Positions 26,073 to 34,495 of a stretch of DNA of 64,000 nt are shown here, in pieces. The position numbers and the translations under genes are program-made. The stretch covers positions 140,720 through 204,719 of the forward strand of contig CALNXY010000007.1 in NCBI GenBank assembly GCA_942490705.1, given 5' to 3'. Within the stretch, counting starts at the first letter, position 1, and every line of letters starts with the position of its first letter. Under the pieces are notes generated by a model that saw only the letters and a program-made list of their open reading frames with translations, was not told the origin of the DNA and searched no databases. The stretch is from JAGRCP01 sp942490705. GTDB taxonomy: Bacteria; Chloroflexota; Anaerolineae; Caldilineales; Caldilineaceae.

Positions 26073-29018
26073 ATGATGCAGCTCGAAGCGACCTTGCTAG
26101 GCGGTTATCAACTCTATCTCAATGGCACGCTTGTGACTGCCATTGCGCAACCACGCCTCCAGTCCTTGTTGGCCTATCTCTTGCTGAACCGTGCCGCGCC
26201 TTTGTCGCGCAATCAGGTGGCCTACCGTTTCTGGCCGGAGAAAAGCGAAAGCGCTGCCCACAACAATCTACGCGGGGCCCTGCACAAGCTGCGCCGCTTG
26301 CTGCCCCATGCTGACGAGTTGCTGAAGATCACGCCCAATACGATCGAGTGGCACGAAAGCGTGCGTATCGAAGTCGATGCCGAGCAGTTCGCCGTCACGT
26401 TGGCGCACATCAATGGCGCGATGGATGCTGCGCGCCATTCTGCACCCGTCATTGCCGACCTGGAGCGCGCAGTTGATCTCTACGGCGGTCCGCTGATGGC
26501 GAATTGGTACGACGACTGGGTGATTGAATTGCGTGAGGAACTGCACGCAAATTATGTTGACGCCCTGACGCGGTTGATGGAAGAACTGGAAGGAATCCAG
26601 GACTACCGCCGGGCGATTGGAATCGCTCGGCGGCTTCTTCAGCTCGAGCCCTGGGGCGAGCTCACATATCGAACCCTCATGCGCTTGTTGGCATTGACCG
26701 GACAGCGCGATGAGGCATTGCGACTCTATACCCAGTGCGTCGAAGTGCTGGACGATGAACTGGCTGTTGCGCCGGCTGAGGAGACTACCGCGCTCTATCA
26801 GCGTCTTCTGGCTGGAGATAAGGCATTGGACAATGTGGTAACTCTGGAGGCGCAGGAGCGTCCGCTTGTCGGCCGTGAAAGCGCATGGCGCCAGGTAAGC
26901 GCGCTCTGGCAACGCGTTGCGACCCGCGGGGCCCATGTCGCCTTGCTTGAAGGTGAGGCCGGAATCGGCAAGACTCATCTGGCCCAAACTCTGCTAGATT
27001 GGGCCGGGCGGCAAGGCTTTGTTACGGCCCGCGCCCAGAGCTTCCCGGTTGAACAGGCATCGGCCTATGCGCCCATTCTTAGTTGGTTGCGAACCCCCTC
27101 GATCCTGAGCAACATAACCAATCTGCCTGCGGCCTATCAGCAACAGCTTGCCCCCCTGCTTCCGGAAATGACCGAGTACGGAGCAGACGCCAAGTTCGCC
27201 GGTGCGGCTGTGACAGCGCAACGATCTGCGTCTGGGCAACGTCGCTTGCTCTTTGAGGCGATCACCCAGGCAATCGCATCGAATCCAGCGCGCGTGATGC
27301 TTCTGCTTGACGATGTCCAGTGGTGTGATCAAGACACGTTGAACTGCCTGCAATTTCTGCTTCAGCAGAGGCCAGAACTACCTGTCCTGCTGCTGCTGAC
27401 GCTGCGCTCGGGCGATGCTGCGCTCAATCCGGCGTTTCAAGCATGGTATGGGCAGGTGACGGCTAACCACCAGCTTACGCGACTCTTGCTTTTGCGCTTC
27501 TCGCTGCCGGAGACGCGCCGGTTGACTCAGCAGGTAACCAACGCTACCTTGGATCCAGGCCAGGTTGAAGCGCTGCACGAGACCACAGATGGCAATCCTC
27601 TTTTTCTTACCGAGATTTTACGTCAGGTTGGAGACGGCGCGCCTGGCGCTGACTTGCCGCTTCCGCCAGCCGTCCACGCGTTGATTAGCGCCCGCATTTT
27701 CTCGCTCTCACCTGGCGCACGCGCTGCGGCTGAAGTGGCAGCCGTCATTGCACGTCCGTTTGACGCCTCCCTCATCGTCGCAGCCGCGCCGGCAGATCTA
27801 CCGATCCTCGCCGCATTGGATGAACTCTGGACACGCCAAATTCTGCGTGAACAAGGCGACGGCCATTTCGTCTTTAGCCATGCGCTCTTTGCCGAGGTGA
27901 TCTATGCTGACTTGAGCCCGCTGCACCGACGCCGTCTCCATCGTCAGGTTGGCGAAGCGCTGACAGACCTGCACAGTACGGATCCTGAGCAGGTCTATGG
28001 TGAGGCCGCCCATCACTTCCGGTTGGCGCGTTCGTATGATCGCTCGATTTCCCTCTATGCCGCCGCTGCCGCAATGGCCGGCAAGCTGTACGCGTACTAT
28101 CGCGCTGCGGCACTCTATGAACAAGCGCTCGGCCTGGCGGGCAAAGTGAACCTCTCAAGCGATCGCCTGACCCGGCTCTACCTGGATCGAGGTCGCATGC
28201 TCGAACATAGCGGTCGCTTTGCCGAAGCTGTTGTCTCTTACCGCGAGTTGGAGACTACTGCCCGCCTGCGCGATGACCGGCAAATGGAATGTGCTGCGAT
28301 TGAACGATTGGTGACCTGTTTTGTTGAACCCAACGACATGCACAGCTGGACGGAAGCTCAACTGCTGCTTCGACGCGGTTTGCACCTGGCAAGGGATCTC
28401 GATGATGCGGATCTGGAACTGCGCTTGCTGCGTGCGCAGATGGTGGGCGAATCGCACTATGGAAGTGATGCCGCCGGTCGAGCCGCAGGCCTGGCCGCGA
28501 TTGAGTTTGCACGCGCCTCTGGCAATGATGAACAGCTCGGCTATCTGGCCAATGACTTGGCCACCCACCTCCGCCTGAGCGGCTATGCCCAGGAAGGGCA
28601 AGTTCTGGCGGAAGAGGCGCGTCATATCTTCTACGACCGTACCAACTATGCCATGCTGGCCGACAACCTGAGCCAGCAGGCCTGGTCGGACATGCATCTG
28701 CTGCGGCTCGACGAGGCCGATAATTTTATTGCGCAGTGTGAGACGCTGTGCCGGCAGATCGATAATGGCTGGAATCTCTCGATTGTATTGCTGACCCGGG
28801 CAACCCGTGAGCGTATGCGCGGGCAACTGGGCGAGGCGCTGCGTCTGTACCGGGAGAGCATGGCGGTTGGTCAAGCCGCGGATCTGGCGCTTGCAGAAAC
28901 AATGGTGCCCGCTCAACTCGGTGCGTTGCTGCGGACGCTTGGGATGTGGGACGAAGCGGAAGGGCTCCATCGCCAGGCCCTGGCGGCAGCCAACTGCGGT
29001 GAATCCCTTTTTGTGTAA
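26073..29018 (+). CDS. SARP/BTAD-type transcriptional regulator with AAA ATPase domain (3' end frameshifted)
   Basis: 981 residues to the premature stop, from ATG 26073 (ATG 26076 also possible). Order: OmpR-like winged helix (about 1-90; FWPEKSESAAHNNLRGALHK), bacterial transcriptional activator TPR domain (about 95-245), a P-loop ATPase with Walker A GEAGIGKTHLAQ near 295 and Walker B VMLLLDDVQWCD near 408, then TPR-like repeats. Family members activate nearby genes, here perhaps the divergent ABM operon. The frame breaks at a T5 run (29010-29014). Dropping one T restores the frame (SLLCKAIEAQLALDAF) into the downstream fragment. So the full protein was near 1168 residues. Confidence 0.85.
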   Translation: MMQLEATLLGGYQLYLNGTLVTAIAQPRLQSLLAYLLLNRAAPLSRNQVAYRFWPEKSESAAHNNLRGALHKLRRLLPHADELLKITPNTIEWHESVRIEVDAEQFAVTLAHINGAMDAARHSAPVIADLERAVDLYGGPLMANWYDDWVIELREELHANYVDALTRLMEELEGIQDYRRAIGIARRLLQLEPWGELTYRTLMRLLALTGQRDEALRLYTQCVEVLDDELAVAPAEETTALYQRLLAGDKALDNVVTLEAQERPLVGRESAWRQVSALWQRVATRGAHVALLEGEAGIGKTHLAQTLLDWAGRQGFVTARAQSFPVEQASAYAPILSWLRTPSILSNITNLPAAYQQQLAPLLPEMTEYGADAKFAGAAVTAQRSASGQRRLLFEAITQAIASNPARVMLLLDDVQWCDQDTLNCLQFLLQQRPELPVLLLLTLRSGDAALNPAFQAWYGQVTANHQLTRLLLLRFSLPETRRLTQQVTNATLDPGQVEALHETTDGNPLFLTEILRQVGDGAPGADLPLPPAVHALISARIFSLSPGARAAAEVAAVIARPFDASLIVAAAPADLPILAALDELWTRQILREQGDGHFVFSHALFAEVIYADLSPLHRRRLHRQVGEALTDLHSTDPEQVYGEAAHHFRLARSYDRSISLYAAAAAMAGKLYAYYRAAALYEQALGLAGKVNLSSDRLTRLYLDRGRMLEHSGRFAEAVVSYRELETTARLRDDRQMECAAIERLVTCFVEPNDMHSWTEAQLLLRRGLHLARDLDDADLELRLLRAQMVGESHYGSDAAGRAAGLAAIEFARASGNDEQLGYLANDLATHLRLSGYAQEGQVLAEEARHIFYDRTNYAMLADNLSQQAWSDMHLLRLDEADNFIAQCETLCRQIDNGWNLSIVLLTRATRERMRGQLGEALRLYRESMAVGQAADLALAETMVPAQLGALLRTLGMWDEAEGLHRQALAAANCGESLFV

Positions 29019-29579
29019 GGCCATCGAGGCGCAACTCGCGCTGGACGCTTTTGAAGCAGGCAAGATCAGCGAAGGGACGCAGTGGCTAAACAGCGCCCAG
29101 AACCGGGAGGTACGGGGCGCGATCGGTCGCGCGTGGCTCTGCATGACAGACGTTGCTTGTGCTGCCGCGGCGCAGGCCGAGGCAACCGGGGCATGGGCGG
29201 ACGCGCTTGTCATGGCGGACGAGGCTCTGGCGGAACGATGGCGCGTGGTCTGCTCTACTATCTGCCCACCGTTCATCTGCTCAGGGGACAAGCACTGCTT
29301 CATCTCAATTGCACTGCAGATGCCAAAGACGCCCTCAACCGGGCGCTGCAGATGGCAGAAGAGTTTGATCTGGCCCTAATTTCCTGGCGAGCGCTGGTCG
29401 GCTTGGCCGAGTATCATGACCGCGAGGGCGACCAGGAAGACGCCAAAACCTTCTGCCGGCAGGCCGCGGCCTTGGTGCAGACAATCTCCGCTTCCATACC
29501 TGATCCGCAGATCGTCGCAAGCTTCCTCAGTCGGCCAAAAATTAGGGCCCTGATGCTGCGGGCTGAAGACAACGGATAG
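29011..29579 (+). pseudogene. C-terminal remainder of the SARP/AAA regulator, two frame changes
   Basis: After the first shift the protein continues KAIEAQLALDAFEAGKISEG and so on to about 29235 in one frame, then changes frame near GCGGAACGATGGCGCG. It continues ARGLLYYLPTVHLLRGQALL to the stop at 29577-29579. The two shifts compensate. The residues are TPR-like helices continuous with the upstream gene. It should be read as one gene 26073-29579, either recently broken or carrying two sequence errors. Confidence 0.7.
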
Positions 29580-29761
29580 GTCGTCGATGCCCTGTGTGTC
29601 TATAATGGCTGAGCCGGCCGATTCGCATTCGGTCTTGGCCGGCAGATAACGCCAAAGTAACGCTCCTTCAGATAATCTCAGAAACCGGTCGGGACTGCGG
29701 AATCTGTCCCCTCGTTGTTGACCGGGCAAAGCTCTCCGTTTCCAGCTATCAGGAGGAAAAC

Positions 29762-30157
29762 ATGACCAGTCAGATTCGTACGGGCAGTGTGCACCATCTT
29801 ACCCTCACGGTGACCGATGTCGCACGATCAGGCTGCATTTTATACCGCTTTTGGGGTTTCAAGTTGCCATGGGATGGGCCTCGCCTGCGATGGCAGCTTG
29901 ACCCTTCCGTCTGCTCACCCGATCCGACCCGGGCAATCAGCGGTGATCGCTTTGATGAGAACCGCGTCGGTCTGGACCATCTTTCCTTCAGCGTGACCAA
30001 CCTGGGCGATTTGGAAGTTGCGGCCCGCGCCTTTGACGAGGCGGGTGTCGAGCGTGGAGAGATCAACGACCTCGGCGCCGACCTGGGGCTCTACGTGCTG
30101 GCCTTTCGCGATCCCGACAACATTCAACTTGAGCTGACCGCACCGTACGGTGACTAA
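29762..30157 (+). CDS. VOC (glyoxalase/bleomycin-resistance) superfamily protein, locally scrambled
   Basis: 131 residues. The ATG at 29762 follows AGGAGGAAAAC. VHHLTLTVTDVARS at the start and VGLDHLSFSVTNLGDLEVAA, DPDNIQLELTA at the end fit a VOC fold with a metal His/Glu set (HHLT, DHLSF, LELT). Residues about 24-55 do not fit the fold. The +1 frame there reads AAFYTAFG and ends GSLTLP, as VOC proteins do, suggesting two compensating indels at about 29832 and 29910. Function beyond a small dioxygenase or resistance-type fold is unknown. Confidence 0.72.
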   Translation: MTSQIRTGSVHHLTLTVTDVARSGCILYRFWGFKLPWDGPRLRWQLDPSVCSPDPTRAISGDRFDENRVGLDHLSFSVTNLGDLEVAARAFDEAGVERGEINDLGADLGLYVLAFRDPDNIQLELTAPYGD

Positions 30158-30224
30158 CTCCGGCGCTCACAATTAGCGGCGGAATACCCGCTGCCAACCA
30201 CAGTTGTCATCCCACCGATACCAG

Positions 30225-30343
30225 GTCCGGCTATCAGCCGGACGACTACGGGAACCTTTGGATCACTCTGATCGGCGGGGTTTGTCACGCTGGTAGCGTG
30301 ACCTACCAACCATCGGTCCACTTGCGCCGCCGTGTACTAGTTT
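30225..30343. repeat. Possible degenerate relative of the 326-bp repeat
   Basis: The 30158-30486 gap has no gene. It holds GTCCGGCTATCAGCCGGAC (a perfect 7-bp stem), GTCACGCTGGTAGCGTGAC (8-bp stem) and an end CGCCGCCGTGTACTAG that matches the right end of the 326-bp repeat (GCCGCCCTGTACTAG). A CCTTCGACAGGCTCAG palindrome motif follows at 30383-30398. The relationship to the full repeat is inferred from architecture and the last 15 bp only. Confidence 0.45.
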
Positions 30344-30486
30344 TGCCAGCTGTAGTGGTAGACCCGGCCTTGACACTTCGACCCTTCGACAGGCTCAGTC
30401 CAAAGCAGGCTCAGGCGGCGGCTACCAAGTGGCGCAGGCAGAGGCGGTCGCATCAATGAAAATCATGTTCTCGTAGAGATTTCGGT

Positions 30487-32142
30487 TTAGACGGTTTCTG
30501 CCGCGATCCATGCTTCGGCCGCATCAATGGCGTCCTTGAGCGCGCCGCCGTATCCCGACTCAACCGGGAAGACGTTTTCGCGGCCGATCTGATCAAGCAG
30601 ATTGGTATTTTCCAGCTGCTCCAGCGCTCGTTCTTCGACATCTGCCAGCATAAGCAGATTGTCTTGGGCGTGCAGCTCATGCAGGTAGCGCTCGATGGCA
30701 CGAATAAACGTGCTGCCCAACTCCGTGCGGTCGCGTAGATCCAGAATCACCACTGCATGCTGTGCGTCGCCCACATCGGGCAGATCTTCTTCAAACTGTG
30801 CCGCGCCGGCAAAGAATAGACTGCCGACCGGACGCAGCGCAATGATCTCATTGCTCGTCAGCGTCTCCGGCGGATCGCCCTCGCTAAAGCTGCCGTCTTC
30901 CGCAACGACGATCTGCTCCAAGCGTACGTTTTCGGCCGATTGATAGACGTAGAGCAAAATGTGGAAGATCACGCCCAGCGCCACCGCGTATTGAATCGGC
31001 AAGGTAAGCGTAGCGACAAAAGTGACGATCATGATCGTCATGGGGACGGCCCCGGTGTGTGAGACGAAGCGCATGCGCTTGAAGTTGATCATGCTGAAGC
31101 CGACCATGACCAGCAGACCGGCCAGCGCAGGCAGGGGCAACTGTTCCAGCAATGGTGCGAAGAGCAACACCATCAGCAGGCCAAAGAGACCGGTGAAGAT
31201 ATTCGCCCAGCGCGATTGACCGCCGACGCTCTTGATCAACGTCGTGCCCGAAAGCGAACCGCCCACAGGGATGCCGCCCACGAAGCCGACCGCAACGTTG
31301 GCGATCCCCTGGCCACGGAAATCGCCCGATGGGTTGGGAAACTCGCCATCGGGATTGGGCACACTCTGACTAACGCCGGCCGCCTGAACCAGCGCGATGA
31401 TGGCAATGGCCAGCGCCGGCACGAGCAGGGGCACGACGAGTGCGAGGTCCGGCATGTGGGGGACAGGCAGCGAGCGGGGAATGTCTGTGGTGTCGCCGAC
31501 CACGGCAACAGCCGACAGGTTGAGCACCGCCGGTATGAGTGAGGCCACGACCAGCGCCACGGCATAGCTATAGCGGGCGTAGCGAGTCCGTTCGATGAGG
31601 ATAATGAGTGCGATGGTCAAGAGACCAATCGCAAACGTCGGCCAGATAATCTGGCGAAAGTGAATTGCCGTGTCCGCGGCACGGATCACCTTGTTGCTGG
31701 CCCCGCTGTAATAGCCTGTCAGGTCGCCAACCTGCCCCAAAATCGTGAGCACGCCCAGCCCGCTTAGAAAGCCGGTCATGACGGAATTGGAGATAAAGCG
31801 CACCAGATCGCCCAGCTTGAGAATGCCGAACAGCAGCTGGAAGAGACCGACAAGGATGCCCAACACCACCAGATACTGTAGCTGCTGTTCCGCGCCCAAA
31901 CCGCCCACCGTCTCGCCCGTGGCAATGGCCGTGGCGCTGGTGGAATCGACATTCATGATCACGGAACTGGTAAAGAGCGCGGCAATGGTCGTGCCGGCGA
32001 TCATCGAGTAGAGGCCGTAAACTGGGTTGACGCCGGCCAAGACCCCGTTGGCCACGGCGCCGGGCACGGTGACGATGGCCATGATCAGCCCGGAGATGAG
32101 ATCGCTGATCAGCGTCTTTCGTGGTACGCGTAGGCCAGTCAT
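30487..32142 (-). CDS. SulP-family anion transporter with STAS domain
   Basis: 551 residues from ATG 32142, preceded by GGAGAGATA; a longer in-frame start at 32184 lacks such a site. Many membrane segments cover residues about 1-400, with the SulP signature region GLYSMIAGTTIAALFTSS and NVDSTSATAIATGETVGGL. The C-terminal 120 residues are a STAS domain (HAVVILDLRDRTELGSTFIR). Related proteins carry sulfate, bicarbonate or dicarboxylates; the ion here is not predictable. It is monocistronic on the minus strand, upstream of which lies the GT2 gene in the same direction. Confidence 0.92.
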   Translation of the reverse strand: MTGLRVPRKTLISDLISGLIMAIVTVPGAVANGVLAGVNPVYGLYSMIAGTTIAALFTSSVIMNVDSTSATAIATGETVGGLGAEQQLQYLVVLGILVGLFQLLFGILKLGDLVRFISNSVMTGFLSGLGVLTILGQVGDLTGYYSGASNKVIRAADTAIHFRQIIWPTFAIGLLTIALIILIERTRYARYSYAVALVVASLIPAVLNLSAVAVVGDTTDIPRSLPVPHMPDLALVVPLLVPALAIAIIALVQAAGVSQSVPNPDGEFPNPSGDFRGQGIANVAVGFVGGIPVGGSLSGTTLIKSVGGQSRWANIFTGLFGLLMVLLFAPLLEQLPLPALAGLLVMVGFSMINFKRMRFVSHTGAVPMTIMIVTFVATLTLPIQYAVALGVIFHILLYVYQSAENVRLEQIVVAEDGSFSEGDPPETLTSNEIIALRPVGSLFFAGAAQFEEDLPDVGDAQHAVVILDLRDRTELGSTFIRAIERYLHELHAQDNLLMLADVEERALEQLENTNLLDQIGRENVFPVESGYGGALKDAIDAAEAWIAAETV

Positions 32143-32266
32143 GATGTATCTCTCCGTGTTTGGGACGTTAATATTGCTGCGCAACGCTGCGTTGCGCCTG
32201 AAAATCTGTGCCTAGTTTACTGGTTCTGCAGCGGGGATCAAAACGGAGTTTTTGAAGATGGTGACG

Positions 32267-33253
32267 TCAGCGGATGTGGCTCGTCATCTCGTTGGCATCT
32301 TCGACAAACCCATAGGCATGCGACACGATATAGAGCGGTCTGCCTTTGACCTCATCGTAAATTCTGCCCAGATAGCCGCCCAAAATGCCCAGGAAGATGA
32401 GCTGCACGCCGCCCAGAAAGAGGACGCTGACGAGCGTTGTCGCTTGGCCCAGGAAGAAGAGGTTGCCGGAAAGACGCAGGAAGATCGTAATCACGATGCC
32501 CAGCAGGCTCAGGCCGGCGAAAAGGAAGCCAAAAAAAGTTGCCAACTGCAGCGGCAGGTAACTGAAACTCGTGATGGCGTCTATGGCAAGGCGCATCATC
32601 TTGTTGAGCGGATATTTGGTCTCGCCCGCATAACGCTCGGCCCGCTCGTACTCGATGCCGATCTGCTTGAAACCTACCCAACTGCTCAAGCCGCGCATAA
32701 AGCGATGCTTCTCGCGCAATCGTCGCATGGCGAGCACAACCCGCCGGTCCATGAGGCGAAAATCGCCCGCGTCCAGCGGTATGTCTACGTCTGAGATGCG
32801 CTGCAGCAGCCGGTAGAAGAGGCTCGCCGTCCAGAGCTTGAAGCGTGATTCGCCCTCGCGGCTGGCGCGCACAGCGTAAATTACCTCGTACCCCGCCCGC
32901 CACTTCTCAATCATCTCCAACACGACCTCCGGCGGATCCTGAAGGTCGGCATCCATCACGATGACCGCATCGCCGTCCGCAAAGTCCGTCCCGGCCGTGA
33001 TCGCGATCTGGTGCCCGAAGTTGCGGCTGAAGTCGAGTAAGCGCAGACGCGGGTCCTGCTCGCGCAAGGCCAGCAGCATCGCCATCGAGTTGTCCGAACT
33101 GCCATCGTTCACGCAGATCAGTTCCCAGCTCTCCCCTGCGGCTTCCATCACGCTGATGACGCGTTCGTAGAGGGCCGGGATTACCTGTTCTTCATTCCAG
33201 ATGGGAACGACGACTGAAAAGACCGGACGCTCCGGCGGCTTGCTTGTGGTCAT
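32267..33253 (-). CDS. GT2 glycosyltransferase, DPM1/GtrB-like with two C-terminal membrane helices
   Basis: 328 residues from ATG 33253. GT-A fold: FSVVVPIWNEEQVIPALYER, VNDGSSDNSM, and the nucleotide/metal motif VIVMDADLQDPPEVV. YAGETKYPLNKMMRLAIDAI precedes two membrane helices (about 233-260 and 268-295). This layout fits undecaprenyl-phosphate glucosyl- or mannosyl-transferases that supply lipid-linked sugars for cell-surface modification. A ribosome site (AAGGAAAG) is weak. Sequence upstream to 33388 is open but unlikely to be coding. Confidence 0.92.
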   Translation of the reverse strand: MTTSKPPERPVFSVVVPIWNEEQVIPALYERVISVMEAAGESWELICVNDGSSDNSMAMLLALREQDPRLRLLDFSRNFGHQIAITAGTDFADGDAVIVMDADLQDPPEVVLEMIEKWRAGYEVIYAVRASREGESRFKLWTASLFYRLLQRISDVDIPLDAGDFRLMDRRVVLAMRRLREKHRFMRGLSSWVGFKQIGIEYERAERYAGETKYPLNKMMRLAIDAITSFSYLPLQLATFFGFLFAGLSLLGIVITIFLRLSGNLFFLGQATTLVSVLFLGGVQLIFLGILGGYLGRIYDEVKGRPLYIVSHAYGFVEDANEMTSHIR

Positions 33254-33631
33254 AAATGGTTCACTTTCCTTGATTGTGCGCCAATCGTAAATGAAAGAGG
33301 GGCGGCGGGCAAGATGGCAGGGCCGCGATTGGGCATTCGGCGGTGCGTCTTGATGGACCGCCGAAGCGTCCGGGTGCAGCGGGCTCACGCGGATATCTGT
33401 AACTGGATCCCTGTCCGTATGCCGCGCCTGCGTCGGTCAGACGTTTGCCTGCCGCCGTGCTGCAACCTAGCGGCCAACTGTTGCGTACTGACAATGAATG
33501 CCGGGGTATCGTACTATGAGCAAATTGGGCCGTGGATCAATTCCAGACGATCTGCGCAGATTGGCTGCATCAGGCTTTTTCTGCGACCCATCGTTACTCA
33601 AATGAGAGTCCCTGTCTGAATGCGCCTTGAA

Positions 33632-33660
33632 TTGACGCGTGGAGAGCGCGATGCTAGACT
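33632..33660 (+). promoter_or_regulatory. Sigma-70-like promoter for the tail-anchored/GET3 operon
   Basis: TTGACG (33632-33637), a 17-bp spacer, then TAGACT (33655-33660). It lies in the 500-bp divergent region (33254-33751) that otherwise has no gene. Transcription would start near 33667, giving a leader of about 85 nt that contains the hairpin at 33695-33724. Confidence 0.6.
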
Positions 33661-33694
33661 GACCGGACATACTATCTGGGTATCCAAAAGCAGC

Positions 33695-33724
33695 TTTCAG
33701 CACGGCATGTCCTGCGTGCTGAAA
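33695..33724 (+). other. 10-bp stem hairpin in the 5' leader of the 33752 gene
   Basis: TTTCAGCACG (33695-33704) pairs perfectly with CGTGCTGAAA (33715-33724), 10-nt loop, 27 bp before the GTG start. No T-run follows. It may be an operator or an mRNA structure controlling translation. Confidence 0.5.
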
Positions 33725-33751
33725 TCATCCCCATGAGGTCTGTCTGAAGCC

Positions 33752-34432
33752 GTGAATCAACTACCACAACCACTGGCCGAGACTGGGACGGAGTTGGCCG
33801 GTAGCCTACCGGTCTTTCCGCGCCTGCCGGGCGACGACTTTACAACGAGCCTGCATCTTTCTGGCATGCGAGATAAACATTTGCTCTTTAACCGGCTGAG
33901 CCAACCAGGGCAAGTGCACGTCTATAGCAGCGAATGCCGGGCCGGTGAACGCTTGCGGGCGCAGCTGTTTGTGCCGGTGCTGCCGCTCGGCGGATCCGTC
34001 GTGCCCAGCTTTGCGATTATCGCCCAGAGCCTGCCCTATAGCGCCGATGTGGCCCAGTTGCCGATTGAGTTGCCGGCCGGTTTCAGTGCGGTCGTAGCCC
34101 CGCCGCCAAACGAGTTGATCTCGGCGACGCGCGATGCGCTAACCGGTGTGCAGTACTATCCGGGTCCCATCATTGACACCAAGACGCTGGTGAGCGGGCG
34201 TTGTTATCTGATGGTCTGGAGTCCGCGCAATCACATGGGCAAGTACGTCGTGCAAGTGGGGCATCGCTGGCCCTGGCGCTGGACCTACTGGACCCGGGTC
34301 CCCCGCTTCTGGTGGCAGATTCGCGGCTGGTTTGGCCTGGATCGTACGGCGGCCTATGTGGCCGGCGCAGCTGCGCTGGTCGGCGGAATCATGGCCTGGC
34401 GCCTGGCGCGTCGCCGCTCGCGTCGTGCATAA
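33752..34432 (+). CDS. Hypothetical protein with tail-anchor-like architecture
   Basis: 226 residues from GTG 33752; an in-frame TGA just upstream (33737-33739) excludes a much longer N-terminus. No signal peptide. Residues 1-195 are soluble, with a beta-rich middle (GQVHVYSSECRAGERLRAQL, SGRCYLMVWSPRN). A single hydrophobic segment (AAYVAGAAALVGGIMAW) lies about 11 residues from the C-terminus and is followed by RLARRRSRRA. That is the layout of a tail-anchored membrane protein. I do not recognise the soluble domain. It is 63 bp upstream of a GET3/ArsA-like ATPase. Confidence 0.75.
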   Translation: MNQLPQPLAETGTELAGSLPVFPRLPGDDFTTSLHLSGMRDKHLLFNRLSQPGQVHVYSSECRAGERLRAQLFVPVLPLGGSVVPSFAIIAQSLPYSADVAQLPIELPAGFSAVVAPPPNELISATRDALTGVQYYPGPIIDTKTLVSGRCYLMVWSPRNHMGKYVVQVGHRWPWRWTYWTRVPRFWWQIRGWFGLDRTAAYVAGAAALVGGIMAWRLARRRSRRA

Positions 34433-34495
34433 TCTGCGGTCTGATCCAATCGATGGTTCTGATCGCTCTGAGTCTATTTTGTTGAGAGAAAATCA

